From Acinetobacter nectaris CIP 110549 (GTDB taxonomy: Bacteria; Pseudomonadota; Gammaproteobacteria; Pseudomonadales; Moraxellaceae), in NCBI RefSeq assembly GCF_000488215.1, contig NZ_KI530736.1, positions 1 to 64,000 of the forward strand: DNA of 64,000 bases. The letters are read 5' to 3'. Under the pieces are notes generated by a model, which did no database searches, had not been told where the DNA came from, and saw only the letters and a list, made by a program, of their open reading frames with translations. Shown here piece by piece: positions 44,655 to 53,829 of this stretch. A program made the position numbers and the translations under genes. The stretch's first letter is position 1; every line of letters starts with the position of its first letter.

Positions 44655-45632
44655 ATGAATAAAGATTTTACGTTTAACATTAAAAGCATTCGTTTCGATG
44701 AAAACTATCGCCCTTCGAGTAATACACGTATCACGACTAACTTTGCTAACCTCGCGAGAGGCGAAAGCCGTGAAGAAAACTTACGTAATACTTTAAAAAT
44801 GATTAACAATCGTTTTAATAGTTTAGCTGAGTGGGATAATCCACAAGGAGATCGTTACTCTGTTGAACTCGATATTATTTCTGTCGATATGAACATTGAA
44901 AGTAATGCTGAATCTTTTCCGAGTATTGAAATATTAAAAACGAGTATTGTTGATCATCATAGCAGTACACGTATAGAAGGGATTGTTGGTAATAACTTCT
45001 CTTCTTATGTCAGAGATTATGATTTTAGTATATTACTATTAGAACATAATAAAGATCAGACTAAATTTAGTATCCCAGAAAATTTTGGTGATTTACATGG
45101 GAAGTTATTTAAGAATTTTGTTAGCTCAAAATCTTACACGGAAAATTTTAGCAAGCCACCAGTCATCTGTTTAAGTGTATCAACAACGAAGACATATCAC
45201 CGAACTGAAAATCAGCATCCTATTTTAGGTGTTGAATATAAGCAGGACGATTTCTCTTTGACAGATCAGTATTTTGGGAAGATGGGTTTAAAAGTTCGTT
45301 ACTTTATGCCTAAAAATAGTGTTGCACCTTTAGCATTCTATTTCCGTGGAGATTTACTCAGTGATTATACGAATCTTGAGCTAATTGGTACGATTAGTAC
45401 CATGGAAACATTTCAGCGTATTTATAGACCTGAAATCTACAACGCAAATGCAGCAGCAGGAAAAACCTATCAGCCAAGTCTAAAAAATCAAGATCATTCA
45501 TTCACTCAAATTGTTTATGATCGAGAGGAACGTGGACTGTTGGCAGTTCAACAAGGCAAATTTACTGAAGAGCAATTTATCAAGCCATATAAAGATATTC
45601 TTGAAAAGTGGGCTGAGAGCTACTCTAACTAA
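44655..45632 (+). CDS. mesX: DUF1852 protein MesX, partner of MesD
   Basis: 325 residues, DUF1852. Recognised by FTFNIKSIRFDENYRPSSNT, TTNFANLARGESREENLRN and by its place 25 bp before a core MetE gene. Published work on folate-independent methionine synthases (Price, Deutschbauer and Arkin) describes MesX as needed for MesD activity in aerobic bacteria including Acinetobacter; its own chemistry is unresolved. No signal peptide or membrane segment. Likely controlled by the MetR-type site upstream. Confidence 0.9.
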   Translation: MNKDFTFNIKSIRFDENYRPSSNTRITTNFANLARGESREENLRNTLKMINNRFNSLAEWDNPQGDRYSVELDIISVDMNIESNAESFPSIEILKTSIVDHHSSTRIEGIVGNNFSSYVRDYDFSILLLEHNKDQTKFSIPENFGDLHGKLFKNFVSSKSYTENFSKPPVICLSVSTTKTYHRTENQHPILGVEYKQDDFSLTDQYFGKMGLKVRYFMPKNSVAPLAFYFRGDLLSDYTNLELIGTISTMETFQRIYRPEIYNANAAAGKTYQPSLKNQDHSFTQIVYDREERGLLAVQQGKFTEEQFIKPYKDILEKWAESYSN

Positions 45633-45657
45633 TTAACAAAATATAGAAGATACGATT

Positions 45658-46686
45658 ATGAAAAAATTATTACCGACATCGACAGCAGGTAGCTTACCGA
45701 AACCTTCTTGGCTTGCTCAACCTGAAAAACTTTGGTCACCTTGGAAGTTAAGTGATCAAGAGTTGGTTGAAGGTAAACAAGATGCTTTATTACTCTCTTT
45801 ACAAGAGCAACAGCTTGCAGGAATTGACATCGTTAGCGATGGTGAGCAGTCTCGTCAACACTTTGTAACGACTTTTATAGAGCACTTGAGTGGTGTCGAT
45901 TTTGAAAAACGTGAGACAGTCAAAATTCGTGATCGTTATGATGCGAGTGTGCCGACTGTTGTTGGAGCTGTTGCACGCCAAAAACCAGTTTTTGTTGAAG
46001 ATGCTAAGTTCTTACGTCAAAAGACTAACCAACCTATTAAATGGGCTCTTCCTGGTCCAATGACAATGATTGATACACTTTATGATAATCACTATAAAAG
46101 CCGTGAAAAATTAGCTTGGGAATTTGCAAAAATCTTGAATCAAGAAGCGAGAGAACTCGAAGCGGCAGGTGTTGATATCATTCAATTTGATGAACCTGCA
46201 TTCAATGTTTTCTTCGATGAAGTGAATGATTGGGGGATTGCGACGTTAGAACGAGCAATTGAAGGGCTAAAATGTGAAACAGCCGTACATATTTGCTATG
46301 GTTATGGTATTAAAGCCAATACTGATTGGAAAAAGACTCTAGGGTCGGAATGGAGACAGTACGAAGAAGCTTTTCCTAAACTACAAACATCTAGTATAGA
46401 TCTTATCTCTCTTGAGTGTCATAACTCTCATGTACCAATGGATTTGCTTGAGCTAATTCGAGGTAAAAAGGTAATGGTCGGGGCTATTGATGTAGCAACG
46501 AATACGATTGAAACACCTGAAGAGGTTGCCAATACATTACGTAAAGCACTTCAGTTTGTAGATGCAGATAAGCTTTACCCTTGTACGAACTGCGGTATGG
46601 CTCCTCTTTCTCGCCAAGTAGCAAGAGGGAAGCTTAATGCTCTAAGTGCAGGTGCTGAAATTATTAGAAAAGAACTTTCAGCTTAG
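45658..46686 (+). CDS. mesD: Core MetE-type methionine synthase MesD
   Basis: 342 residues, matching only the C-terminal catalytic barrel of cobalamin-independent MetE (750 residues). Zn-site motifs: HICYGYGIK near residue 211 and CTNCGMAPLSRQ at about 309-320, plus QFDEPAFNVFF. Lacking the N-terminal half, it cannot bind polyglutamyl-folate like MetE. MesD acts with MesX and needs oxygen; the methyl donor was unknown when described. It follows mesX by 25 bp. Confidence 0.9.
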   Translation: MKKLLPTSTAGSLPKPSWLAQPEKLWSPWKLSDQELVEGKQDALLLSLQEQQLAGIDIVSDGEQSRQHFVTTFIEHLSGVDFEKRETVKIRDRYDASVPTVVGAVARQKPVFVEDAKFLRQKTNQPIKWALPGPMTMIDTLYDNHYKSREKLAWEFAKILNQEARELEAAGVDIIQFDEPAFNVFFDEVNDWGIATLERAIEGLKCETAVHICYGYGIKANTDWKKTLGSEWRQYEEAFPKLQTSSIDLISLECHNSHVPMDLLELIRGKKVMVGAIDVATNTIETPEEVANTLRKALQFVDADKLYPCTNCGMAPLSRQVARGKLNALSAGAEIIRKELSA

Positions 46687-46710
46687 TACCGAAAAATATA
46701 GTGTATGTAA

Positions 46711-46737
46711 AGGGCTATTCTTCATCTGAATAGCCCT
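46711..46737 (+). terminator. Hairpin after mesD
   Basis: AGGGCTATTC / GAATAGCCCT, a perfect 10-bp stem with a 7-base loop. No T-run follows, so it may only weaken transcription into the flavin reductase gene. Confidence 0.55.
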
Positions 46738-46802
46738 AACTCAAAAGATTATTGACGATGAGCTATTATCGTCAAACAATGAAAAGTTTTAGGAATAGAG
46801 TG

Positions 46803-47294
46803 ATGATTGAAGTGACCGAATTTAAAAATGCAATGTCATTGCTAACAAGTGCAGTAAATGTAGTCACTACAGTAGGTTCATCAGGTCGTTACGGGTTTAC
46901 AGCATCTGCTGTATGTAGTGTGACAGATACCCCACCAACATTATTGGTATGTATGAATAAAGCTTCTAACTCACATGTACATTTTGTTGAAAACAAAATA
47001 CTGTCTGTAAATGTTCTGAAAGCACACCATCAGCATATTTCTAAAGCATTTGCATCTAAAATGAGTCCAGAAGAGCGTTTTGAATGTGGTGAGTGGACTG
47101 AGCTTGAAACAGGTTCACCAGTATTAGAAGATGCACTAGTGAGTTTTGACTGTCAGATTGATCAAATTCAAGAGGTTGGAACACATACTATTTTTATTTG
47201 CCATATTAAAGCAATTCAACAAAGTGAACATGACAAAAGTCTAGTGTATTTTAATCGTGCTTATCATCACGTTGGGCAATCTGAAACTACTTAA
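46803..47294 (+). CDS. Flavin reductase (RutF/HpaC-like)
   Basis: About 163 residues from the ATG at 46803 (AGGAATAGAG upstream); earlier ATG or TTG codons at 46752-46758 are less likely. Flavin reductase-like domain: FKNAMSLLTSAVNVVTTVG, GRYGFTASAVCSVTDTPPTLLVC and the C-terminal YHHVG. It reduces FMN or FAD with NAD(P)H. Its place right after the oxygen-dependent mesXD pair suggests that it supplies reduced flavin to that system, which is inference. Confidence 0.85.
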   Translation: MIEVTEFKNAMSLLTSAVNVVTTVGSSGRYGFTASAVCSVTDTPPTLLVCMNKASNSHVHFVENKILSVNVLKAHHQHISKAFASKMSPEERFECGEWTELETGSPVLEDALVSFDCQIDQIQEVGTHTIFICHIKAIQQSEHDKSLVYFNRAYHHVGQSETT

Positions 47295-47446
47295 TTTTTG
47301 TTGATAGTACATATTTAAAATAAGATATGTCTTTCTTTGTTTTATTCTAGATTAACTACAAGTAAGCAAGTTATTTTTTTCTAGAAAGTTATTCCACTTG
47401 AGCTTTGAACTCTATCTATAAATTCTTATAAAACATCTGGTTTCTC

Positions 47447-48739
47447 ATGGAATCTACAATACATTCTCACACAAACTCTAAAACTCGTGTCCTTTTGGCA
47501 AGCTTGATTGGTACGACAATAGAGTTTTTTGATTTTTATATCTATGCAACAGCTGCTGTACTCGTATTTCCACATCTATTTTTTCCAACAAGCAGTGGAA
47601 GTGCAGCAATACTACAATCACTTGCAACATTTGCAATTGCTTTCGTGGCACGCCCAATTGGAGCTGCAATATTTGGACATCTTGGGGATCGTATTGGACG
47701 TAAAGCTACGCTTGTAGCAGCATTGCTTTTGATGGGGTTTTCTACAGTAGCTATTGGACTATTGCCAAGCTATGCACAAATAGGCGTTTTTGCACCATTG
47801 TTACTTGCTTTATGTCGTTTAGGACAAGGGTTAGGACTAAGTGGAGAGTGGAGTGGAGCAGTTCTACTTGCAACCGAAAATGCACCAAAAGGAAAACGTG
47901 CTTGGTATGGTATGTTTCCCCAATTGGGTGCACCTCTAGGCTTTATTTTAGCAGTAAGCTCATTTCTTATATTGGGAGCACTTATTTCAAATGAAGAATT
48001 TCTAGCATGGGGGTGGCGTATTCCTTTTATTGCTAGTGCTTTACTTGTAATTTTGGGTCTGTATATTCGATTAAAACTACATGAGACTCCTGTATTTCAG
48101 AAAGTGATTAGTAAGCATGAAGAAGAGAAAGCCCCTTTTAAGCAAGTTTTAGCTCATCATTCTAAACAAGTAATATTAGGCACTTTAGCGACAGTATGTA
48201 CTTTGGTATTATTTTATTTAATGACTGTATTTTCTCTTAATTGGGGAACAACGGCTTTAGGTTATAGTCGTGATGTTTTTTTAAAAATGCAATTGATTGC
48301 AACCTTAGGTTTTGCAGCCTGCATTCCTATTTCAGCAGTGTTATCTGAAAAATTTGGGCGAAAGAAAACATCAATTTGTATATGTATCATTTCTATTCTC
48401 TTTGGTTTGGTTTTCTCTTATTTCTTTATTCCAAATAGTCCTATATCTGTACTTACTTTTTTATGTACTGGATTAAGTATTATGGGGCTTACTTATGGTC
48501 CAATAGGGACAATATTATCGGAGATATTTCCAGTTTCTGTTCGTTATACAGGTTCTGCTTTAGCATATAACTTAGCAAGTATTCTTGGGGCATCATTTGC
48601 ACCGCTTATTGCTACCAAACTTGCTCAAAGCTATGGTATTGCAGCAGTTGGCTATTATTTATGTGGAGCATCATTACTTTCTTTATTGGCTTTTTTATGT
48701 ATACGCGAAACAAAAGATGAGAATACATTAAGTACTTAA
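47447..48739 (+). CDS. MHS-family MFS transporter
   Basis: 430 residues with 12 membrane segments. The N-terminal IGTTIEFFDFYIYATAAVLV and the loop GHLGDRIGRKATL are typical of metabolite:H+ symporters (ShiA, ProP, KgtP type). LGLSGEWSGAVLLATENAP is the conserved TM4-5 stretch. It takes up an organic acid or osmolyte. Its position after mesXD and the flavin reductase may hint at uptake of a methyl donor, but no direct sign exists. Confidence 0.87.
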   Translation: MESTIHSHTNSKTRVLLASLIGTTIEFFDFYIYATAAVLVFPHLFFPTSSGSAAILQSLATFAIAFVARPIGAAIFGHLGDRIGRKATLVAALLLMGFSTVAIGLLPSYAQIGVFAPLLLALCRLGQGLGLSGEWSGAVLLATENAPKGKRAWYGMFPQLGAPLGFILAVSSFLILGALISNEEFLAWGWRIPFIASALLVILGLYIRLKLHETPVFQKVISKHEEEKAPFKQVLAHHSKQVILGTLATVCTLVLFYLMTVFSLNWGTTALGYSRDVFLKMQLIATLGFAACIPISAVLSEKFGRKKTSICICIISILFGLVFSYFFIPNSPISVLTFLCTGLSIMGLTYGPIGTILSEIFPVSVRYTGSALAYNLASILGASFAPLIATKLAQSYGIAAVGYYLCGASLLSLLAFLCIRETKDENTLST

Positions 48740-48754
48740 TAAAAATACTAAAGC

Positions 48755-48800
48755 AAGGAGGAGCGAATTTTTCTTAAAAATACGCTTCTCCTTATTTTAT
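48755..48800 (+). terminator. Rho-independent terminator
   Basis: AAGGAGGAGCG pairs with CGCTTCTCCTT (one G-U pair) around a 17-base loop, followed by ATTTTAT. It ends the MHS transporter transcript. Confidence 0.65.
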
Positions 48801-48829
48801 AAACCTTTAATAAAAATATTATAATAATT

Positions 48830-49363
48830 TTATCTTGATACTGTTAATCTTTGGCTAGCAACGCCAATAGAGTGTAAATGTAAAAAATATCCTATGAGTG
48901 CTGCACTATTACCAAACGTTATAGGTAAGTTTTCTACATTAAGTGCATATACTTTTATTTCATATTGATGAGTGCTTCCTATAGGAGGGCATGGCCCCAA
49001 CCAGTTAATTGAGCCTGCATCATTTTTCTGTTGTTTTGCGCCTTTAGGAAGGCTAAATGGTTCTATAACTGTTGTTGTTTTAGGAATATCAATGACTATC
49101 CATTGCCAAAATCCACTGCCCGTTGGTGCATCTTTATCATAAAAAGTTATTGCGAAACTTTTAGTATTTTTTGGAGGGTTACTCCATTTCAATTGAGGGC
49201 GAATATTTTTACCTGTACAGCCAAAGGCATTGGATAAATACTGTTGAGAAAGAGGTCTAGTTATATCAATATTTGGGATTTGAATGGAGAAACTTGAATT
49301 ATTTTGGGCAAAGGCATCTATGGTATAAGCTGCTAAAGCGATTACTAAGCAAATTTTTTTCAT
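48830..49363 (-). CDS. Secreted YbhB/YbcL (PEBP) family protein
   Basis: 177 residues, signal peptide of about 19 residues (ending AFA), then a PEBP fold. Motifs: NIRPQLKWSNPP, AITFYDKDAPTGSGFWQWIVIDIP and IGSTHQYEIKVYAL. The ligand pocket DxD..GxxxxH pattern is partly present. Periplasmic bacterial PEBP proteins have no settled function. Single gene, convergent with the MHS transporter. Confidence 0.88.
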   Translation of the reverse strand: MKKICLVIALAAYTIDAFAQNNSSFSIQIPNIDITRPLSQQYLSNAFGCTGKNIRPQLKWSNPPKNTKSFAITFYDKDAPTGSGFWQWIVIDIPKTTTVIEPFSLPKGAKQQKNDAGSINWLGPCPPIGSTHQYEIKVYALNVENLPITFGNSAALIGYFLHLHSIGVASQRLTVSR

Positions 49364-49476
49364 ATGTTATAATCTTCTATCATTGTCTGTTTTAATCATA
49401 TATGTATTATTTATAATGAAAAATGATTTATTTTAAGATAAAATATAACTAATATTTATAATATGTTGTGCCCAAT

Positions 49477-49701
49477 ATGAGAGAAAAATTACAGGAAGTT
49501 TTTATTGATGGGTGTAATGCAAAGATTGAGAAAAAGGGAGAAAATGTTGGTTTATCTTTCTATGCTTTCTTTAAAAACAAAAATGATGACCCTGAACTAC
49601 TTATGGAAGCAGCTCATTGGTGGATTATAAAGCATCGGTTAGACCATTTTGAAAAAGCAGTAAAAGTGAAAAATCTTATTTTAGATGAACTAAACAATTG
49701 A
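49477..49701 (+). CDS. Small conserved-type hypothetical protein
   Basis: About 74 residues from the ATG at 49477 (a GTG at 49468 is possible). Mixed charged sequence with WWIIKHRLDHFEKAVKVKNLI near the C-terminus; no signal or membrane segment. Not recognised. It is divergent from the PEBP gene and is followed by a strong bidirectional terminator shared with leuA. Confidence 0.55.
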   Translation: MREKLQEVFIDGCNAKIEKKGENVGLSFYAFFKNKNDDPELLMEAAHWWIIKHRLDHFEKAVKVKNLILDELNN

Positions 49702-49720
49702 GATATAGTGTAAGAAACAG

Positions 49721-49753
49721 GTTAGGAATAAGAGTTAACCTCTTATTCCTAAC
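49721..49753. terminator. Bidirectional terminator
   Basis: A perfect 14-bp stem (GTTAGGAATAAGAG / CTCTTATTCCTAAC) with a 5-base loop between the convergent small gene and leuA. Confidence 0.75.
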
Positions 49754-49760
49754 TTGTGAA

Positions 49761-51455
49761 TTAAGAGCTAGCCTTTACCAAAGCATTATTTTGATAACAC
49801 TGACTAAAGCCATTGAGCAATGCTTGAATAGATGCTGTTGCGATATCGGTATCTATCGAAACTCCCCAATAGATATACCCATCTAAATCTGTACAACGAA
49901 TATAACTAATAGACCGACTACCTGTATGTCTACCTAAAGCATGTTCTGAATATTCAGAAATTTTGAGTTGATATGACCACTTTGTATTTAAAGCTTGAAC
50001 TGAAGCAGATAATAATCCATTACCTGAGCCTACTAGATGAATTACTTCATCTTTTATGCTAATAGATATTTGAACTTTATAAATTTCATTTTGCTTTTGT
50101 GACTGGTAATTTATAAGCTTAAAATCTACTTCTGTTGGGTTTATTCCATATTCTTTTTGAAATATTTTCCAAATTTCAGCATGAGATAATTCAGCATTTC
50201 TGCTATCAGTAACCTTTTGGACAATTTGGCTAAAATCTTTCTGTAATTCGATGGGAAGTTCTATACCATGATTTTGTTGTAGCACCCATGCAGTACCACT
50301 TTTACCGGATTGACTATTTACTCGAATAACAGCCTCATAACTTGCACCTAAATCAGCAGGGTCTATAGGTAAGTATGGGACTTCCCAGTATTGATGCTTC
50401 TGAGATTTCCTTGCTTTAAATCCTTTCTTAATAGCATCTTGATGACTTCCAGAGAAAGCTGTAAAGACTAAGTCACCTACATATGGATGGCGTGGGTGTA
50501 TTGGTAGTTCATTACACTCTTTAACTACTTCTGCAATGTTTTTTATATCGGAAAAATCTAGCTTTGGAGATATACCTTGCGTATACATGTTTAAAGCGAT
50601 ATTTACTAAATCGACATTACCTGTACGTTCACCATTACCAAATAGACAGCCCTCAACTCTGTCGGCACCTGCAAGCAAAGCAAGCTCTGCGGTGGCTACA
50701 CCAGTTCCTCTATCATTATGTGGATGAACACTAATACAAACGTGATTTCTTTTAGAAAAGCTTTTGCAGAAATATTCTATTTGGTCGGCAAAAATATTTG
50801 GAGTACTTACCTCTACTGTAGTTGGTAAGTTAATAATCATAGGATATTCAGGGCTTGGTTCCCAAATTTTAGCGACTGCTTCACAAATTTCTAAAGCGAA
50901 CTCAATTTCTGTAAAGCAAAATGTTTCTGGGGAATACTGATATGTCCATTTAGTTTCAGGATGTTGTAGACATAAAGATTTAACTTGCCTTGTTGACTCA
51001 ATAGCTAATTCAATGATTTCTTGTTTTGTTTTTTGAAAAACGATTCTACGGAAAACTTCTGCTGTTGCATTATAAACATGAACAATAGCCTGTTTAACAC
51101 CGACTAAAGATTCAAAAGTTCTTTCAATTAAATCTGATCTAGCTTGAGTCATGACCTGAATAGAAACATCATCAGGAATTTTATTTTTCTCAATAAGGTT
51201 TCGTACGAAATGAAAATCAGTTTCTGATGCTGCAGGAAAAGCAACTTCAATTTGTTTAAATCCACACTCAACTAAACTTTGAAAAAACTTATTTTTTTTG
51301 TACTGATCCATTGGATTAGCTAGAGCTTGGTTACCGTCTCTTAAATCTGTAGAGCACCAAATAGGGGCCTGAGTAATTTGTTTATTTGGCCAAGAACGTT
51401 CTGGAAAGTCAAAAGATTCAAATTGACGATATTTATTTTGAGGGTGAGCTAACAT
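49761..51455 (-). CDS. leuA: 2-isopropylmalate synthase
   Basis: 564 residues, long LeuA2-type with a C-terminal regulatory domain. Active site: WCSTDLRDGNQALANPM at about 33-49, EVAFPAASETDFHFVR, VHPHNDRGTGVATAE (metal His pair) and FGNGERTGNVDLV. C-terminal LeuA dimer domain about 440-560. It condenses acetyl-CoA with 2-ketoisovalerate, the first step of leucine synthesis. No leuB, leuC or leuD is near, so it may be an extra copy or the only copy moved here. An AraC gene lies 275 bp upstream on the same strand. Confidence 0.92.
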   Translation of the reverse strand: MLAHPQNKYRQFESFDFPERSWPNKQITQAPIWCSTDLRDGNQALANPMDQYKKNKFFQSLVECGFKQIEVAFPAASETDFHFVRNLIEKNKIPDDVSIQVMTQARSDLIERTFESLVGVKQAIVHVYNATAEVFRRIVFQKTKQEIIELAIESTRQVKSLCLQHPETKWTYQYSPETFCFTEIEFALEICEAVAKIWEPSPEYPMIINLPTTVEVSTPNIFADQIEYFCKSFSKRNHVCISVHPHNDRGTGVATAELALLAGADRVEGCLFGNGERTGNVDLVNIALNMYTQGISPKLDFSDIKNIAEVVKECNELPIHPRHPYVGDLVFTAFSGSHQDAIKKGFKARKSQKHQYWEVPYLPIDPADLGASYEAVIRVNSQSGKSGTAWVLQQNHGIELPIELQKDFSQIVQKVTDSRNAELSHAEIWKIFQKEYGINPTEVDFKLINYQSQKQNEIYKVQISISIKDEVIHLVGSGNGLLSASVQALNTKWSYQLKISEYSEHALGRHTGSRSISYIRCTDLDGYIYWGVSIDTDIATASIQALLNGFSQCYQNNALVKASS

Positions 51456-51730
51456 AATTTTTCTCTATATTGTAATAGATATCATCATGAAGCATTATTC
51501 TATGGCTTTCTTTTGATAGAAAGACAAATACTATTGAATAAAAGACATTTTAATACAATGTATATCCTGTTTAAGGAATTAGCATAAATTGCTGTTTATA
51601 TTTTTATAAAGCATTAAGCTTGTCTTTAATCTATTACCTTAACAATAAAATTCTTAAAATTAAGAATCTAAGGCTTTTTACTTCAATATAGATGTTCAAG
51701 TAGTTGTTGGTTCTGCAATTAAAATATTGG

Positions 51731-52495
51731 TTAGTAGTATTTTTTATTTATGTACTCAGTTGGAGTCATTCCCATTTCTCTTTTGAACATATAAGAAAAT
51801 GCGCTAGGGCTTGAATATCCTAAATCTAAAGCAATACTTAAAATGGATTTTTTCATTTCTAGGTCAGTTAATGCCTGTAATAGTTTTGCTTGCTTTAACC
51901 ATATGCTGAAACTTAAATTCATTTCCTTCTGAAAAAGCCTAGAAAGTGTTTTAGTACTTAAGTGATACTGCTTTGCAATATCACTAAGAGATGGAATTAT
52001 AGAAAGGTCTTTTTTAATATTATTACAAATCTTTTTCAAAAGACTAGACTGTGCCTCAGGTAGTTGAAAAGGTATTTCTTTTAAAAATCGTAACTCATCT
52101 AATATAAGCTCTAAAAGTCGCTCATTTCTAGTGTGAGGAAGCACGTCTGTTTTAATCTCTACAGCTTGGTTAATAAGCTCTGAAAGAAGTTTTGGAATAG
52201 CAACTACACTACATTGTGTATTAAGGTCTGCACGTGCAAATGGCTCGACAAATACTCCTCTAGCTTCAACTTCTCCGAATATAGTAATTGAATGCTTTTT
52301 ATTTTCGGGAATCCATATTCCTTTAGTAGGTGGAATTACCCAAATTCCTTCTGCTGTTTGAACATGAATAACCCCAGATAAAGTATGTAACAGCTGTATT
52401 CGATCATGTTGGTGCATGTCTTCTATATAGCCACTAGGGTACGATTGGGCATAAGCATAGACAGCGTAATTTAATTGCCCATGAAGGTAATTCAT
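51731..52495 (-). CDS. AraC family regulator with cupin sensor
   Basis: 254 residues. N-terminal cupin (about 15-95; HQHDRIQLLHTLSGVIHV, IPPTKGIWIPENKKH) and C-terminal AraC DNA-binding domain (IAKQYHLSTKTLSRLFQKEM, ALDLGYSSPSAFSYMFKREM, TPTEY). This layout is typical of regulators that control an adjacent MFS exporter (NimR type), though none is next to it. Possible targets are leuA or the SDR operon upstream. Confidence 0.85.
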   Translation of the reverse strand: MNYLHGQLNYAVYAYAQSYPSGYIEDMHQHDRIQLLHTLSGVIHVQTAEGIWVIPPTKGIWIPENKKHSITIFGEVEARGVFVEPFARADLNTQCSVVAIPKLLSELINQAVEIKTDVLPHTRNERLLELILDELRFLKEIPFQLPEAQSSLLKKICNNIKKDLSIIPSLSDIAKQYHLSTKTLSRLFQKEMNLSFSIWLKQAKLLQALTDLEMKKSILSIALDLGYSSPSAFSYMFKREMGMTPTEYINKKYY

Positions 52496-52605
52496 AATAT
52501 AAGTCTTTTTAAATATCTAAAAATGAGTTTAATCACTTTTAGATAAAAGAAAAGTTTTTCAATAGGATATCTAGTTATCTTCGTATGAAATGTTAAGTAT
52601 TATAA

Positions 52606-52635
52606 AAAAGCCAACATATATTTATGTTGGCTTTT
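52606..52635 (-). terminator. Terminator of the ArsR-HbpS-SDR operon
   Basis: AAAAGCCAACATA / TATGTTGGCTTTT, 13-bp stem with a 4-base loop, T-run on both strands. Ends the SDR transcript. Confidence 0.8.
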
Positions 52636-52669
52636 GAATTTTAGTAAATAAATAGTGCTGTGTTGCTAT

Positions 52670-53434
52670 TTAAGCTTCCCAAACACGATCTTGCATTGCT
52701 TTAATTGGTTGATGAATTTCTGATGGAAACAAGTTTCTAAAATTTGATTGTGGGTTAATAATAACATCCACCATCTTAACAATGTCCATATCTTCAGGAT
52801 ACTGCTCTTGCTCAAATGATGGGTTATCATGATTAATCATAGATTTTTCAGGATCATGCCAAGCATTTGATGCCTCAGTCATTCTATCATTGAACCCTGT
52901 TGCATAAGGGCCAGGGTTAATAGTAGAAATGCTTACACCGAAAGCTTCAACTTCTTGTTTCAGAGCCTGTGCAGCTGCCTCTAAAGCATGTTTAGAACCA
53001 CAATACGCACCATATTTTTCTAAAGAAACAATGCCACCTATTGATGATATAAAAACTACTCTACCAGATTTTTTCTGAATAAATTTACGAATCACTTTTT
53101 GAGTTAAATTCATAGTTGAGAAAAAGTTAACTTCAAATTGATTCCTTAAAACTTGGTTTGGCATATCAACTAAAGATCCACCTTCGCCAATACCAGCATT
53201 ATTGACCAAGATATCTAGATCCAAGTTACTTACATAATTTTGGTCTAGTTCATTACATATATCTAGCTTAAATATATTGGCAGATAAGCCATTTACTTTT
53301 AACTCATTTTTTAATGATGTAATCTGATTTGTAACTTCTACACCTGCATATACATCATAACCACGTTTAGCAAGTTCTATTGTATAAAGCTTTCCAAATC
53401 CACTACCTGCACCTGTAATAAGAACTTTCTTCAT
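52670..53434 (-). CDS. Short-chain dehydrogenase/reductase
   Basis: 254 residues, classical SDR: ITGAGSGFGKLYTIELAKRG cofactor loop, NNAGIGEGG, catalytic Ser in FISSIGGIV, Tyr/Lys in YGAYCGSKHALEAAA and NPGPYATGF. Likely NADP-dependent. Third gene of an operon after ArsR and an HbpS-like gene, overlapping the latter by 4 bp. Substrate unknown. Confidence 0.88.
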   Translation of the reverse strand: MKKVLITGAGSGFGKLYTIELAKRGYDVYAGVEVTNQITSLKNELKVNGLSANIFKLDICNELDQNYVSNLDLDILVNNAGIGEGGSLVDMPNQVLRNQFEVNFFSTMNLTQKVIRKFIQKKSGRVVFISSIGGIVSLEKYGAYCGSKHALEAAAQALKQEVEAFGVSISTINPGPYATGFNDRMTEASNAWHDPEKSMINHDNPSFEQEQYPEDMDIVKMVDVIINPQSNFRNLFPSEIHQPIKAMQDRVWEA

Positions 53435-53829
53435 TTTCCACCTCCTGACATTAAATCGTTAGCAATAATTTTTGCTATCTCTAAATCTTTACTTGGATCA
53501 CTAGATGAGACTCCCAAGAATTTTTTATTACCAAATTGATCGGAAAGATACTTTCCGCCAGCAATGAAACAGTATTCACTAGAAATAAGAGGCATATCTC
53601 CTAAACCTTTTAGGAGGTTATATATCTGATGGTTATCTCCCATAAAGTTATATGCAGTTTTAGCCTTTTTTTCAGACATATCTATACTACATGGTCTAAT
53701 TTCACCAAGACTAATAAAGAACTCTTTGTTGCCAGATGCATTGAGTATCGTGATGCATAGGCCAACATCAAAATTTTTTACTAATGCTTTGGCTTGTATA
53801 ATGAAATTAGAAATATCTATATTATTCAT
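53431..53829 (-). CDS. Divergent HbpS/GlcG-like (DUF336) protein
   Basis: 132 residues. QAKALVKNFDVGLCITILNASGNKEFF and SSSDPSKDLEIAKIIAN align with the start and end of the DUF336 fold, but the glycine-rich middle is replaced. HbpS/GlcG proteins bind haem or small ligands and act as sensors. It overlaps ArsR by 8 bp and SDR by 4 bp, so all three are co-translated. A better match, by eye, to DUF336 is the protein at 62498. Confidence 0.6.
   Translation of the reverse strand: MNNIDISNFIIQAKALVKNFDVGLCITILNASGNKEFFISLGEIRPCSIDMSEKKAKTAYNFMGDNHQIYNLLKGLGDMPLISSEYCFIAGGKYLSDQFGNKKFLGVSSSDPSKDLEIAKIIANDLMSGGGK

Noticed and set aside
51456..51730. Possible leucine attenuator or T-box before leuA
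   Set aside because: No leader peptide rich in Leu codons and no T-box motif recognised by eye.
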